From: Brachionus manjavacas
Taxonomy: Eukaryota; Rotifera; Eurotatoria; Ploima; Brachionidae
Length of the DNA stretch: 64,000 nucleotides
Direction: 5' to 3'
Assembly: GCA_019054805.1 (NCBI GenBank)
Contig: JAHQIY010000029.1
Location: 682,001 to 746,000 of the forward strand
Under the pieces are notes generated by a model, which made no database searches, was not told the origin of the DNA, and worked only from the letters and a program-made list of their open reading frames with translations. Below are positions 35,757 through 46,439 of this stretch, one piece after another; position 1 is the stretch's first letter; each line of letters begins with the position of its first letter. A program made the translations under genes and the position numbers.

Positions 35757-35904
35757 TGTTTAAAGATGAGCAAAGCAAATTTAGCATTAAATTTAGAGAC
35801 AAAATGGTTAGCAAGGGATCAATTCATTGATTTGATGAATAAAAAAAATCCAATTGATCCCAATATTTCATTGAATTTTATAATTGAAAATTTTTACAAG
35901 CAAT
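35757..35904 (+). pseudogene. Duplicated last exon of an EF-hand gene
   Basis: Text LNLETKWLARDQFIDLMNKK parallels KLKKSNGFLYRDQFLELIYK of the preceding gene's last exon and ends with a TAA at 35,902. It suggests an additional partial tandem copy. Confidence 0.45.
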
Positions 35905-36102
35905 AACAAATGATTTGAATTCGAAATTATTGTCAATAAAATGGGCTGTCACTCCCAAAAAAGACCTAAACATCCTGTCAGACCAAATATCGTTGATAAA
36001 TGAGATTAATCTTGCATCCTCTAAATTTTTTTTCAATACTAAGCTAAGTGTATTGTATGTTTCTCTATGAAGTTTATTTAAAGAAATCCCTTGATTGATC
36101 AA
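35878..36102 (-). mobile_element. hAT transposase fragment
   Basis: The minus frame reads IWSDRMFRSFLGVTAHFIDN followed by NFEFKSFVIACKNF. This matches the hAT (BED-type) transposase block 'W+s......y+gvTaHFI...+.lks.vL'. It is about 74 codons, without the flanking domains. It overlaps the end of the duplicated EF-hand exon in the opposite direction. Confidence 0.75.
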
Positions 36103-36684
36103 CTAGTGGAAGATAAAGTTACATACCGTGTTCAAAACTTGAACCGTATTCGAAAAATAGAATTATGACCAGATTTTTAGGCAATTAAAAATTCAATGAA
36201 AAAATAAAAAAATGTTAATTAACTTTAGAATTATTTTTTTATTTTTTTTTATATATTAAATAATTTTGGGTTTCCTCAGGGTTTTTCCGAATAGCTTTAG
36301 CCTCCGTTTAAACCCTCTTGTCACGATTCAATGTAAAAAATTTAGCGAAATTTTGTAGAAAATTATTATATAAAAAATAATTAAAAATTAAAAACAAAAA
36401 AAAGAAAGAAAAAAAATAGTATATTTTAAAATTAGAATAATTATAACATGCAAAATTAAAAATCTGCTAAAATACTGCTTTAAATTTATTTTATTTTAAA
36501 ATTTTGAAAATTAAAATTTGAGCAAAATTTTTACTTTCGATAAAAAAAATAGAATTGCTAGTACAATAATTAAATTCCATATATATTTTTAATTAAATTC
36601 GCAACTATGGCGATTTTTGGTGTAAGAGCGTCAGATTTGGCCCTCCTTTTCTCTTATTAAAATTACTAATATATTTTCAATTGT

Positions 36685-38225
36685 ACGATTAAAAAAAATT
36701 GCAAATTATATGGTTTAATTTTTTGTGTTTGAATTACAAAATGTATCCAGTGTTGAAATAACATTGAAAAAGTGAGATGTTTCAAATATTTTTTTCTGTT
36801 TCAAAAAAAATAAAATTTAAGTTGGTATTGCAAACATGAAAAACTTAAATTTTTTTTTTATAAATTTTGACTTTGGGTGTGTGATATGATGATGCTTAAA
36901 AATTTGTAGTTTGTAACTTACTACGCTCTGTTTTCCATTTTTCATAAATTAAGTATTTGATAAAATGCACCAAACGAAAGTAAATTATCACTAAAGTCAA
37001 AATTTTATAAGAAGGAAACCAAGTTTTTCGGGTCTAGTCGATTTTTAATTGAATAATTTAGCTTTAAATTTAACAAAGTATGTTAAATCCAAAAATGTAC
37101 TTCTGCATTAATTCTATTAAGAAATAACTATTTATTTCATAATTAAAACTCATGAGCATCAAATATTGATCATAAACTCCAAAGTGCCTAATTCACCTGT
37201 TACTGGAACAATTCTTGTTCTAAGGTATTATGAACTTTTAGTTGACATAATCTAAAAATTGTTCACCTATTTTGAAATTTTTTCATCTATTTAGAAAAAA
37301 GCTAATGTAATGATAAAAAATAAGATAGAAAAATTAATTACATAGAAAATTTAAAGTTTGGTGGAGAAGGTAAATTTTGCGAAATAGATGAATCTAAGTC
37401 CCCCAAAGTCAAACACTTAATGGGTAAAAAATTAAATTTTAATTTTCTTTAATTTTTATTATTTTATGCTGAAAGGCAAAGATTTAAGTTAAGAGCGCAT
37501 TTGGGTATTAGGGATTGTTGAAAGAGTAATACCAAATCAACTAGATCAGAGCAAATGCTTAGCTATTTTTAAAGCTGCTTCAAATTAAAAAAAAAATAAC
37601 CATTAACTAATTTTTATATCAGTTTCGAAAATTAGGCATTCTATTAAATAGCTTTATTCAATTTGTTCACATAATCTAAAAATTGTTCGTCTAATTCTAT
37701 TTTAGTTCACCCTAATTCTATTTAAATTCTATTTAAAAAAATTGGGTTATTATGGGAACCAATAGTTCACAAAACCTGAGAACAAGAATTTTTCGGATAA
37801 TAAGTGAACTATGGCTCACCTAACCGACTAGACCCAGTTTTTCAACGACTGAATATAAACTTAAATTTAAATTAATTATTTTTCTTTTTTTTTATTTTAT
37901 ATTATTTAACTTTATTTTGAGTTTTTTCATATGTTTTTATTCTGAAGGAGCATTTTCTCGGTAAAAAATAAATAAATGGATTGCTTAAAAGTTAAAAAAG
38001 AATTTTCAATATTTTTTTTAAATTTCTAAACAAAAATTAAACTCATTCTATTTCACCAAAGAGTTTAATTTCAAATATGAAAATGCTCGCAATATTAACT
38101 TTAAATTATTTTTTTTTGAAACTGAAAAAAATATTTGAAAAATCGCACTATTTTAATGTGGATACATTTTGTAATTCAAACACAAAAAATTAAACCATAT
38201 ATATATTAATTTTTTAACAATTAAA
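36685..38225. mobile_element. Fold-back element with arms of about 170 bp
   Basis: The left arm, 36,690-36,855, contains GGTTTAATTTTTTGTGTTTG and ATTACAAAATGTATCCA. The right arm, about 38,050-38,220, is its reverse complement at roughly 80% identity. Inside, a second inverted pair (TTTTTCGGGTCTAGTCG near 37,024 and CGACTAGACCCAGTTTTT near 37,825) suggests one element nested in another. The centre also holds a LINE 3' module (37,880-37,985). No transposase is visible. Confidence 0.75.
37880..37985 (+). mobile_element. LINE 3' hairpin module (copy 7), nested
   Basis: ATTCTGAAGGAGCATTTTCTCGGTAAAAAATAAATAAAT; the stem is reduced to GAG/CTC by mutation. It lies inside the fold-back element. Confidence 0.6.
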
Positions 38226-39540
38226 AAAAAAATTGTTATAAAAATCATCATAAAAAGGATATAAAAAAATTGAAGAAAATAAATAAAAATTTAAATTCAT
38301 CGAAGTTCAATCTTTCAAGTTTTTGTTACAAGTAAGTTTTTATAAAGACATTTAATTTAAATATTTAAATTTATTTGTTTGAAAGAACAGAACAAAAAAA
38401 AATTATCTCAAAAAATAAAAATTATTTTTTTTGACAAATTTTAGAAATATCATCCTGCATTCTCTAAATTTACTTGGCTTGTTTCTTACTGTGTTGATTG
38501 ACCGTTTGGGTTTCCCTAATAAAAATTCTTTGTCAACCAAAGGGTCAATAAACACATTTGAAAAAAGCGAAGTTAACTAAAAGGTTCAAAAAAAGAAAGA
38601 AAAAAAATTCAATCGATTAACTTTTGTTTTATATATTTAATTAGTTATTTCGATTCGTTTTTTAATTTTTTTTAATTTTTAAAGTAACAACCATATTTTT
38701 CTAATCAATTTTAAATTTTTCAAAAAATTAATGTCAAATTTCAAATTTTAGCTTACTTTCTAATCGAATAATAAAAATATTAATTTCCAATTTTTTTTCT
38801 GATTAATTTGTGATGCTGCAACAAATCCATAATTCAAAAAAATTAAAAAAAATTTTTTCATTGACTTTTTTGATTTGAATGATTCAAAATTTTCCTAATA
38901 TACTTTAAAAAATTAATTTTGACTTAATTTTTTTATTCAGATTTTCTTAATTTTTTAATAGTTTACTTTAATAGATGGGACTAAATATTTAGAAATGAAT
39001 TTTTAAAAGCAATTTTCTAATTTCTTGTGGACTTTTTTTCCTCATTTTGCAAAGATAATTTATCTGAGTCAAAAACAAGGACTTTTTTGGTTTTTTTTTC
39101 ACATTATTAAAAATAATTCTATGAAATTAAAAAAAAAAACTATTTATTTTTGTCTTGTGTAACTACATAAGTACATAATACAATTTTGAAAGTAAATATG
39201 AAAAGAAAGCATGCTTAATTATCTAATTTTTTACCATATCTTACCTTTTCTTTCAGGAACGAATATATTTTTGCTTAAAATTACCAAAAACTACAACAAA
39301 TATTGTAATAAATTAAAAGATTTTGTACGAAAAAATCCAAAAAATTTTTTGTTTGAAAAATAAAAAAAATTATAAAATTTATTAAAAATTAAAAAAAATA
39401 GCAAAAATTGCAAATTTTTTTCGCCGAAATCGAATTTACCTTGTCTTACCAATAATGATGTAATTTTACGTAAAATTACACAAATTGCTGTAAGAACCAT
39501 GTAAAATAAAAGCACTGAATAAATATATACTTTATCTTAA
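38226..39540. other. AT-rich stretch with small hairpin and TTACGTAA patch
   Basis: A hairpin at about 38,490-38,556 pairs GTGTTGATTGACCGTTTGG with CCAAAGGGTCAATAAACAC. A TTTTACGTAAAATTACAC palindrome lies at about 39,464-39,482. No genes seen. Confidence 0.45.
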
Positions 39541-39544
39541 AAAA

Positions 39545-39935
39545 TGCAGTCTCAAATAAACTTTTTAAGTTGAGTGGGAGATATGTCCGGGTATGATTAA
39601 GTCATTTTGTTCCAATGTTCGTCAGACTCGTGGAAGAATATAGAAATGGCTTTGAATCAAGATAAATCGAATATCCAACTCCTTTGTGTAATTGCTACCT
39701 AACGATTTATTCTCTTTCTCCTGAACTATCAAATATTTAAACATGTCTGACCTCTAGCTATTTCAACTAAGCGTTTTTAATTTTTTTTTCATTACTTCAC
39801 CTTATTTATCCTCTTTTTTTTCTCTTTATTTATTTAAATTTTTTTTATTTTATATCTTTTTATTAAATTTTTTTTTATTTTATATTTATTTTTATGTAGC
39901 ATTAGCGCAGATTAACAATTAAACAAATAAAATGT
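39545..39935 (+). mobile_element. LINE 3' end, homologous to 3858-4200
   Basis: CGTCAGACTCGTGGAAGAATATAG, TTTGTGTAATTGCTACC and CCTGAACTATCAAATATTTAAACATG match the copy at 4.0-4.2 kb in reverse complement. The end differs: GTAGCATTAGCGCAGATTAAC with an AAACAAATAAAA tail. Confidence 0.65.
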
Positions 39936-39952
39936 TGCTTTCTTTTTTTGAA

Positions 39953-40295
39953 AGTAGTAGTAGTAGTTTTGACTGTAGCTGGCTAGCCAGCGAGTGTGCT
40001 GATAAGGCACACTAAGACAGCTGATGTGATTTATTGCTGCTCATCCAGCAATCAATGCCTGCTTTAAAGCTGTTAACATTGGGAGCTTCAACTAATTGAT
40101 TTGGCAGTGAGTTCCATATGTTAGCGGTTCTGTTGAAAAAAAAGTTATCTCTACCTCTTTTTCTTCTTTCCACCTGATTTGGAATGTTCAAAGCCCTCAA
40201 TCTGCTTTCATACGATTTATTTTTAATTGAAGAAACAAAGTAATTTGGTTTTGGAGAGTTGTAAAGCATAATTTCACAGTCTCCAAATGCCATTA
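39953..40295 (-). mobile_element. CR1-like LINE 3' fragment with (TAC)n tail
   Basis: The minus frame reads YESRLRALNIPNQVERRKRG, DNFFFNRTANIWNSLPNQLV and NVNSFKAGIDCWM, with stop TAG at 40,012. The tail on the minus strand is ACTACTACTACT (39,957-39,968). Confidence 0.85.
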
Positions 40296-41390
40296 ATCGA
40301 CTTCATATGCCATGTATTTCATTGGAATGAGAAAAAATTAATTAATTTTTTATTTGATTTAATTTAGAAATTATGCCAAATTAAATTTAAAGGTATAAAA
40401 TTGTAAAATCCAAAAAAAAAATTCTACTTAAAACTATTTAACTTCCATAGAATTACTACTCCTACTCTTACTCCTACTCTTTTTTTAAGCTAATTTATCT
40501 TTAAAGTGCTATTTAACACAATCTCACAGCATCTAGATGTCATTACTTGAGTTCCAACTTAACAAAAAAAATTTATTTTTATTCATTTATTTATCTGTTC
40601 CAAGCTAATTCTTAAAATAAAGTTAAATAAGAAAAAAATGACTTCTTTAAAATAGATAATTCTATAGGAGCAAAATTTTCTAACACATAATTAAACGAAA
40701 ATAACCAGGTAGCTAATTTACTCTCCAACAAGACAAATTGTTTATAAATTAATAATTAAATTGTTATTAATACATTAACTAATTGTTACCAATATGATAA
40801 TTAGTTGATAAAAGTAGAAAATAGCTAATTAAAATTCAAAAAGTAAAAATATTGTACAATAATTTGTACATCCAAATCAAGGCCCCTCTGACTCTTCGTT
40901 CGCTACCCAGTCAAGCAAAAATCGATGACTTCATGGATGTTTCATCTATGAATCATCTCATTTTTTATGCATGAAAAATGTTTTTAGGTTAAAACCTGGG
41001 TTAAACTCTGGTTTAAGGAAATTTTTATCTTTTTCTCTTCAGAACACTTAAAAATGACTCAATCATGAAAAACTTAGCATTTTCATCGTTGCTTGATTTT
41101 TGAGTCATATCAGTGATTAAAATTGATTTATTTGTATTAAAGCCAAGAAAACGTTCATGAGCCTATTAATTTGATTATGAAGTGTTATTGGTGTTTAAAT
41201 TTACTAAATAAATATTTCGATTTTGACTTTCCCTTTCAATGGAACTAATCATGAGAAAATTCGGCAACTTGAAGCTCATGATTATGATCACATGATCAAA
41301 ACTCAGTAGATTGAAATCTTAAAAAAAATGATGAAAAAAGCTTCATTAAAATATATTCTAATTAAATACAAAATGTTTATTTTCTTAATA
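40296..41390. other. AT-rich spacer with a decayed LINE end
   Basis: At 40,583-40,632 a minus-strand remnant TTATTTATCTGTTCCAAGCTAATTCTT resembles the hairpin module with the stem lost. Otherwise nothing is recognised. Confidence 0.4.
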
Positions 41391-41394
41391 AAAT

Positions 41395-41645
41395 ACAGTG
41401 CCGGAAATTGACTTGTCACATCATATCATCTGATATCATTTAATATCATTTTCTTAAACATTCCTCATTTCAGCTGATATCAGCTTTTATCATTTGATAT
41501 CAGATAATATCCGGTGAATTAAAATTTGAATTTCTATTTGTAAAAATTTGAATAATTTTTTTTCCTAATATTAGCTGATATCAGTTGAAATCAGATCATA
41601 TTATCTAATATCAAATGATATCATATGATATGATGTGACAATCGC
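41395..41645. mobile_element. Palindromic MITE rich in GATATCA
   Basis: TTGTCACATCATATCAT near 41,419 is mirrored by ATGATATGATGTGACAA near 41,640. In between, TGATATCA-like units occur many times in both arms. The left edge TACAGTGCCGG resembles a Tc1/mariner end (TA then CAGT), but the right edge is not clean. Confidence 0.65.
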
Positions 41646-41884
41646 CTTAATCAAGCGTCTAAATTAATTTTGAATTGCGATTGTAGTGATTTAAATCAGT
41701 TGAAAAAAACTTATTGAATTTTTGCTTATTATTATTTTAAAAATTATTTGAAAAATAAAAAAAGTATCATTTAATAATTAAATAAATTATGATGTATTAA
41801 AAAAAATTTTCATCGGTGAATCTAGACGAAATGGTTCCTAACTCATTAATGATTCATCTATCAATTTACATCGATTAATCATCG

Positions 41885-42062
41885 TTTTCTTTGTGACTGG
41901 ATAAGCCTTGTCAATCCCATTCTAGCCAGCCTCATATCATATGGCATGTTTCTTAGTAACACCGGTATCTTTATTGTCCGTTCTTGCACCTTCTCTAACG
42001 CATTCACATACTTTTTCAAATTCCGCACTTGCACTGCGTTGTCTAAGTAAAGTAATCAGTAA
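41885..42062 (-). mobile_element. LINE ORF2 fragment
   Basis: Minus text LDNAVQVRNLKKYVNALEKV, QERTIKIPVLLRNMPYDMRL and ARMGLTRLIQ matches the 'LE.VQRRATK...Y..RL..LGL..L' region of CR1-type ORF2. It is too short for subfamily placement. Confidence 0.75.
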
Positions 42063-43174
42063 TTTTAGTTAGGGCGCTTGGTCATGAAGCTATTTTGAAA
42101 AGTAAATTAGCTACTTGAGAAAAATAAATTAGCTCCTTGAAAAAAATAAATTAGCTACTAGAAAAAATAAATGCCTAATACAAATTAAGTTTATATTATT
42201 AAATACATGAGAACAGTTCGAAGTGATTAAAAATTAAAATGATCTTTTCGACTAATTTTAATTTTGAATTCATTTTGAAAAAAATTAGAAAAGGTCATTT
42301 CACCAAGTTTTGATTGTGCACCATTTTGTACCAATAAACCTGAATTCCGCTAATTCCATTTTAAATTTCTTGGTTGATATGTTTGAAGTTGTTCTTTTAA
42401 GATTATAGGTGCATTATCAAATTTAATAATTTTAAATGAAGGAGTTAATAATTTCTTTAATAAAAATTAAAAATTGAAAATTAATTAAAAATTCTTTGAA
42501 GTTCAGACTTGCTGAAATAATTAATAAAAGACAATAGTCAAAATAAGGTAAGATGAAAGTTCTGAAAAATTGAATTTTAACCGACGTTGAAAAGCATTAA
42601 TGCATAAATGCATTAAAGCATGAATAGCATTTTTATAATTGAAATGAGCTATTTATTAATCAAAAGAAATACATTAGAAACATGTTTACTGTAGGTCAAT
42701 TTATTGTCAATTGAAACTACCAAAAGTTAAAATTCCTTTGCAACAGTTACTTGCATATTTTTTATTACTATATTGGAATAAATTAATAAAGTAATAAGAT
42801 TCCTTATACTTAATGATAATCAAATTGGAATTTAGCCAATTTTTGTTATCTTAGTTTTTTCAGAATTTACTAACTTTGGAATTGAGCATTATTTTACTTA
42901 ATTAAGTTTGTTGTTTTACTCAAAGAAATTCTTTAATATTAGGCTTAAGAAGGAACTGTTCAACAAAATTTTGTAGAAGATTAAACACTAAACACTAAAC
43001 AAGTCAATTACTAAAAACAACTCAGTACAGATTTTGTAAACGATAAAAAAACAGATACAAATTAATGTAAAACAAGGGGATTGAAAAAAGGAGTTTCATG
43101 AGAAAATCTATTCAATTTTTAAAGAGAGCTTGATTTAATTATTTTGTTCAACAATATTCTTAGTTTTCATTTAT
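42063..43174. other. AT-rich stretch, nothing recognised
   Basis: No coding text. A short tandem of AAAATAAATTAGCTNCTTGA occurs at about 42,100-42,170. Confidence 0.4.
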
Positions 43175-43350
43175 TTAGCTTATTTACTTTTTTTTAATTC
43201 TTTTTTTTTTTATTTTTTTTATCTTATTTTATTAACTTTAATTTTATTTTTATTTTATTTTATTTCATTTTTATTTTATTTTTTTAATTTTTAACTTATT
43301 CTGAAGGAGCTATAGCTCGGTACAGAAAACAAATAAATAAATAAATAAAA
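43175..43350 (+). mobile_element. LINE 3' hairpin module (copy 9)
   Basis: AT-rich leader, ATTCTGAAGGAGCTATAGCTCGGTACAG (43,298-43,325), then AAAACAAATAAATAAATAAATA. The stem can extend to GAGCTA/TAGCTC. Confidence 0.8.
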
Positions 43351-43718
43351 TAAGCCATTGCTCGACTTACTATACAGATCTCTTTTATGAACAACTTTTA
43401 GGCCAAAAACGTTTAAAAGAAAAATCAACAGATGTGTTCGTCTTTAATTAAATTTAATAACTGAAAATAAAATCTATAAACCGAATTTTCGGTTAACCAA
43501 TTTTTTGGCTAACCAAAATTAGCAAGACATAAAAGCTAGCATAACGATAAATCGCTTGAAAAATTGTAATATTCTACAGATTTGATTAATTAGATTTTCT
43601 TTATTTTGACTGAGTCTAAAAGAATTTAAAAATTTAATCATAATACTAAAAAAGGAGAAAAATAAAATAATTAAAAAAAAACAAATTAAAGCAGTGATAA
43701 AATTAAGTGATAAATAAC

Positions 43719-44093
43719 CAGACTTGGGCAGAAGTAAAGAAAAAGCCATTTTAAAGTCTTTTCAAAGTCAAGTCATTTACTTTGACTTCAATTTTTTTTT
43801 AACAAAAAAAATTTTGCAAATTTATTTATTTTTTTTTTATCTGTATCGAGCTAGTGCTCCTTCAGAATAAAAAAATAAAAAAAAAATAATATAAAATAAA
43901 TATTAAAATATTAAAAGCTAGAAACGTTTTGTTGAAATATAGAGGCAAAAAAAGTTACTTATTCGTAATTTTTTTTTTTTCAATATTAAGTTTCTGAGAG
44001 TTAAGGAAAAAAGGTAGAAATTTTTAGGTAGCAATCACACAATCGTTATTAAGTCATTAAGTCAAAGTCAAGTCAACTCATTGTCCAAGTCTG
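43719..44093. mobile_element. Second hAT-type MITE with exact 8-bp target duplication
   Basis: The left end is CAGACTTGGGCA and the right end reverse-complemented is CAGACTTGGACA. Both sides carry subterminal AAGTCAAGTCA motifs. TAAATAAC is present immediately before (43,711-43,718) and immediately after (44,094-44,101). The middle holds a minus-strand LINE 3' module (43,825-44,045). Confidence 0.85.
43825..44045 (-). mobile_element. LINE 3' module (copy 10), nested in the MITE
   Basis: The minus strand shows CTGAAGGAGCACTAGCTCGATACAG, preceded by a UTR stretch AGTTAAGGAAAAAAGGTAG/GGTAGCAATCACACAA that matches the UTR of the copy at 4.05-4.10 kb. Confidence 0.75.
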
Positions 44094-44134
44094 TAAATAA
44101 CATTCAAATTCAAACTTTTTTAAAAAAATAAAAT

Positions 44135-44530
44135 TTTATTTTATAAATTTATAGATTTACCAAGCTAGGGCTCCTTCAAAATAAATTAAAAAAAAAATCA
44201 AAATCAAAATAAAAAATAAAATTAAAGTTAATAAAATGAGATAAAATAAATTTAGTAAGGTAGCAATCTTTAACCAAATATTGCTTTCTTACTATATCTT
44301 CTTTCTTTCCTGAACTTTTTAATACTTAAATACTTTGTACATGTCACCTCTTACAATTTATCAATTTTTAATTTTCTTTTTATTATATTTTAACTTATTT
44401 TAATTTTTTTCTATATTTTTTCTTTACATTTTTATTTGTTTTTGTCTTAATTTTTATTTTTGTTTTTTTAAATGAACAAAATAGAAGCTTTAGCTCTGCA
44501 CTGATAAAACAACTAACAAAATAAATAAAA
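44135..44530. mobile_element. Two further LINE 3' ends in opposite orientation
   Basis: 44,135-44,260 is a minus-strand module (TTGAAGGAGCCCTAGCTTGGTA). 44,262-44,530 is a plus-strand UTR (GGTAGCAATC, CCTGAACTTTTTAATACTTAAATAC) ending with AGAAGCTTTAGCTCTGCACTG and an AAATAAATAAAA tail. Confidence 0.55.
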
Positions 44531-44582
44531 ACCAAATAAAGCATTTTACATATTTTTTAAATGATCTTGAGTCTCAGAACGA

Positions 44583-44780
44583 ATTAATCCAATGTATTAG
44601 GTAAGAGGGAAGGTTGATTTTTATTAGTTTATAAATAAGACCATCATGCCAAACCTTATCGAACGCTTTGGAGATATCAAAAAATAGGGAGCAAACTTTC
44701 TTCTTTCTATTAAATGATACTACAATTTTTTGAATAAGGCTAAATTTTATGGGAGTTGAGACAAAATACAGGATGGGTCA
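44583..44780 (-). mobile_element. LINE reverse transcriptase fragment (motif A)
   Basis: The minus strand reads IVVSFNRKKVCSLFFDISKA, then FDKVWHDGLIYKLIKINLPS, the catalytic motif A region of CR1/Jockey reverse transcriptase. About 60 codons. The upstream stretch 44,745-44,780 recurs near 18,538-18,575. Confidence 0.85.
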
Positions 44781-44954
44781 ATTACTTAGTTTTTATCGAT
44801 TATCTACAAATCAATTAGCACACCCTATCTTTTAAATTATCCAATAATATTCCCATAACAAAACATTACAGTAATAAATGAAATGTCAGTGAAATACATG
44901 AAATCCATTCAATATGTAGCAAAAAAAAGATGAAAAATATATTTTCAAATTTCA

Positions 44955-45100
44955 TTTTTTTTAGCTTATTTACTCTATTTTGATTCTTTTTTTTTATCTA
45001 ATTTTATTAACTTTAATTTTATTTTTATTTTATTTTTAACTTATTCTGAAGGAGCTCTTGCTCGGTACAGAAAACAAATAAATAATTAAATAAATATGAA
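44955..45100 (+). mobile_element. LINE 3' hairpin module (copy 12)
   Basis: ATTCTGAAGGAGCTCTTGCTCGGTACAG followed by AAAACAAATAAATAATTAAATAAATA, ending about 120 bases upstream of the CENP-A start codon. Confidence 0.8.
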
Positions 45101-45222
45101 CCAAAATCGAGAATTTAGCTACATGATTTGGCTATATTAAAAAAAAATTTCTATTTTGGCTTATGTTTTATAAAAGTTTTAATAATAAACTTTATTATTG
45201 TTGAGACAGATACATTTGTAGA

Positions 45223-45756
45223 ATGGTAAAACGAAAATCATTGCCCAAGCGTGCCAATCGAGCAAGACATGCCGCTGGAACGGAACCTCAAATTACTGAC
45301 AGCACGTCCAATACCTATCTTGATACTGAGGAATTAGTGTCTACACGCACTTCTATATCATCAGCTTCAACACAACTAAGCAAGGAAAGTACAACAAAGG
45401 CAAAAAGCAAAAATTTGACACCTGCCCTAAAACAAATAAGAGATTTTCAGAAAACCACAAATCTCTTGATTCCCAAATCTCCTTTTATCCGTTTAGTAAG
45501 ATAAATTTTAGACTTTTTTCATGTTTGATTAAACCTTTTTTTTGTTTTTTAGCTACGAGAACTACTCCAACAAAGGTCAACTGGGATAAGAATTACCGAA
45601 ATGGCTGTGGAAGCTCTGAGAGAGGCCAGTGAAAATGTTCTGGTCAGTGTCTTTGAAGATGCGTACCTAATCACATTGCATGCAAAAAGAGTCACTCTAA
45701 TGTCGAGTGACATATTGCTTCTTCTCAGAACTCGCAACGAAATCAATCTTGAATGA
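45223..45756 (+). CDS. Centromeric histone H3 variant (CENP-A/CenH3)
   Basis: Two exons, 45,223-45,495 and 45,553-45,756, join in phase 0 across a 57-base GT-AG intron to give 158 residues ending with TGA. The C-terminal histone fold is clear: the alpha-N region LLIPKSPFIRL joins LRELLQQ at the splice, followed by EALREASENVLVSVFEDAYL and ITLHAKRVTLMSSDILLLL. FEDAYLxTLHA is the form found in CENP-A rather than FEDTNLCAIHA of canonical H3. The N-terminal tail of about 70 residues is basic and Ser/Thr-rich with none of the H3 marks (no ARTKQTARKS). Loop 1 is the length of canonical H3, unlike human CENP-A, which has two more residues. Helix alpha-3 is divergent (LLLLRTRNE). It would replace H3 in centromeric nucleosomes. 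No frameshifts; this is the cleanest gene here. Confidence 0.88.
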
Positions 45757-46435
45757 GTTCAGCTTAAATTAACTTTAGATCTTTTTTTTTTTAGTAATTT
45801 ACTTTTGATTTTTTTTTACAAAAACTATGTACTATCCCATTTGTATATTTTTCCTGAGTTTAGGCTTGTGACTTTTAAGCAACTCTCATTGAGACATGTT
45901 TTTTTTTTGTTTAACATGTTTTAAAAACATCATATTTCCATTCCATTTTTGTAAATAAAATCTCCGAAAATAAAAATAAAAAAAATAAAAACTCTAAAAT
46001 AATTTTATTCAATTTAAGATTGTTAAAAAAGAAATTTAAATCAATCTTACTTATTTTAAAAGAATGTGGTTTTTTGCCTTCGGACTGCAAATTGACGGTT
46101 ATTCAAGATAAATCAAACATTTCTTAAACTTTATTATATCAATTTTTTTAGCACAAAAAATTTTAGGATAGGAATAAATTTTTTTCACCTAGAATAAATA
46201 AAAATAACCAAAAATCAATTAATTCAAGTAGCCTTGAGTGAGATTTCAAAATTTTAACTTATTTTTTTTAATAGAATGACTAAAAATGGTACCCTTAATT
46301 TTAAATTAAAAAAAATTTAAATCTTTCTCTAAATTTATTAGTAAAATACCAAAAATTAATTTTTTTCAAAGTATTTAAGAAAAAAACTAGTTTAAAGGGA
46401 TCAAGCTACCAAAAGACTAGCTCCTTTATAAGACT
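45757..46435. other. CENP-A 3' flank, AT-rich
   Basis: No coding text. AATAAA-type signals are present (for example near 45,955), but the region is too AT-rich to choose one. Confidence 0.35.
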
Positions 46436-46439
46436 CATC

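Noticed and set aside
39291-39515. Minus-strand Phe/Leu-rich ORF
   Set aside because: Composition is that of translated T-runs, and it spans a TTACGTAA repeat patch.
43519-43749. Hydrophobic minus-strand ORF, possible membrane peptide
   Set aside because: It runs into the left end of the hAT MITE and consists of translated A/T blocks.
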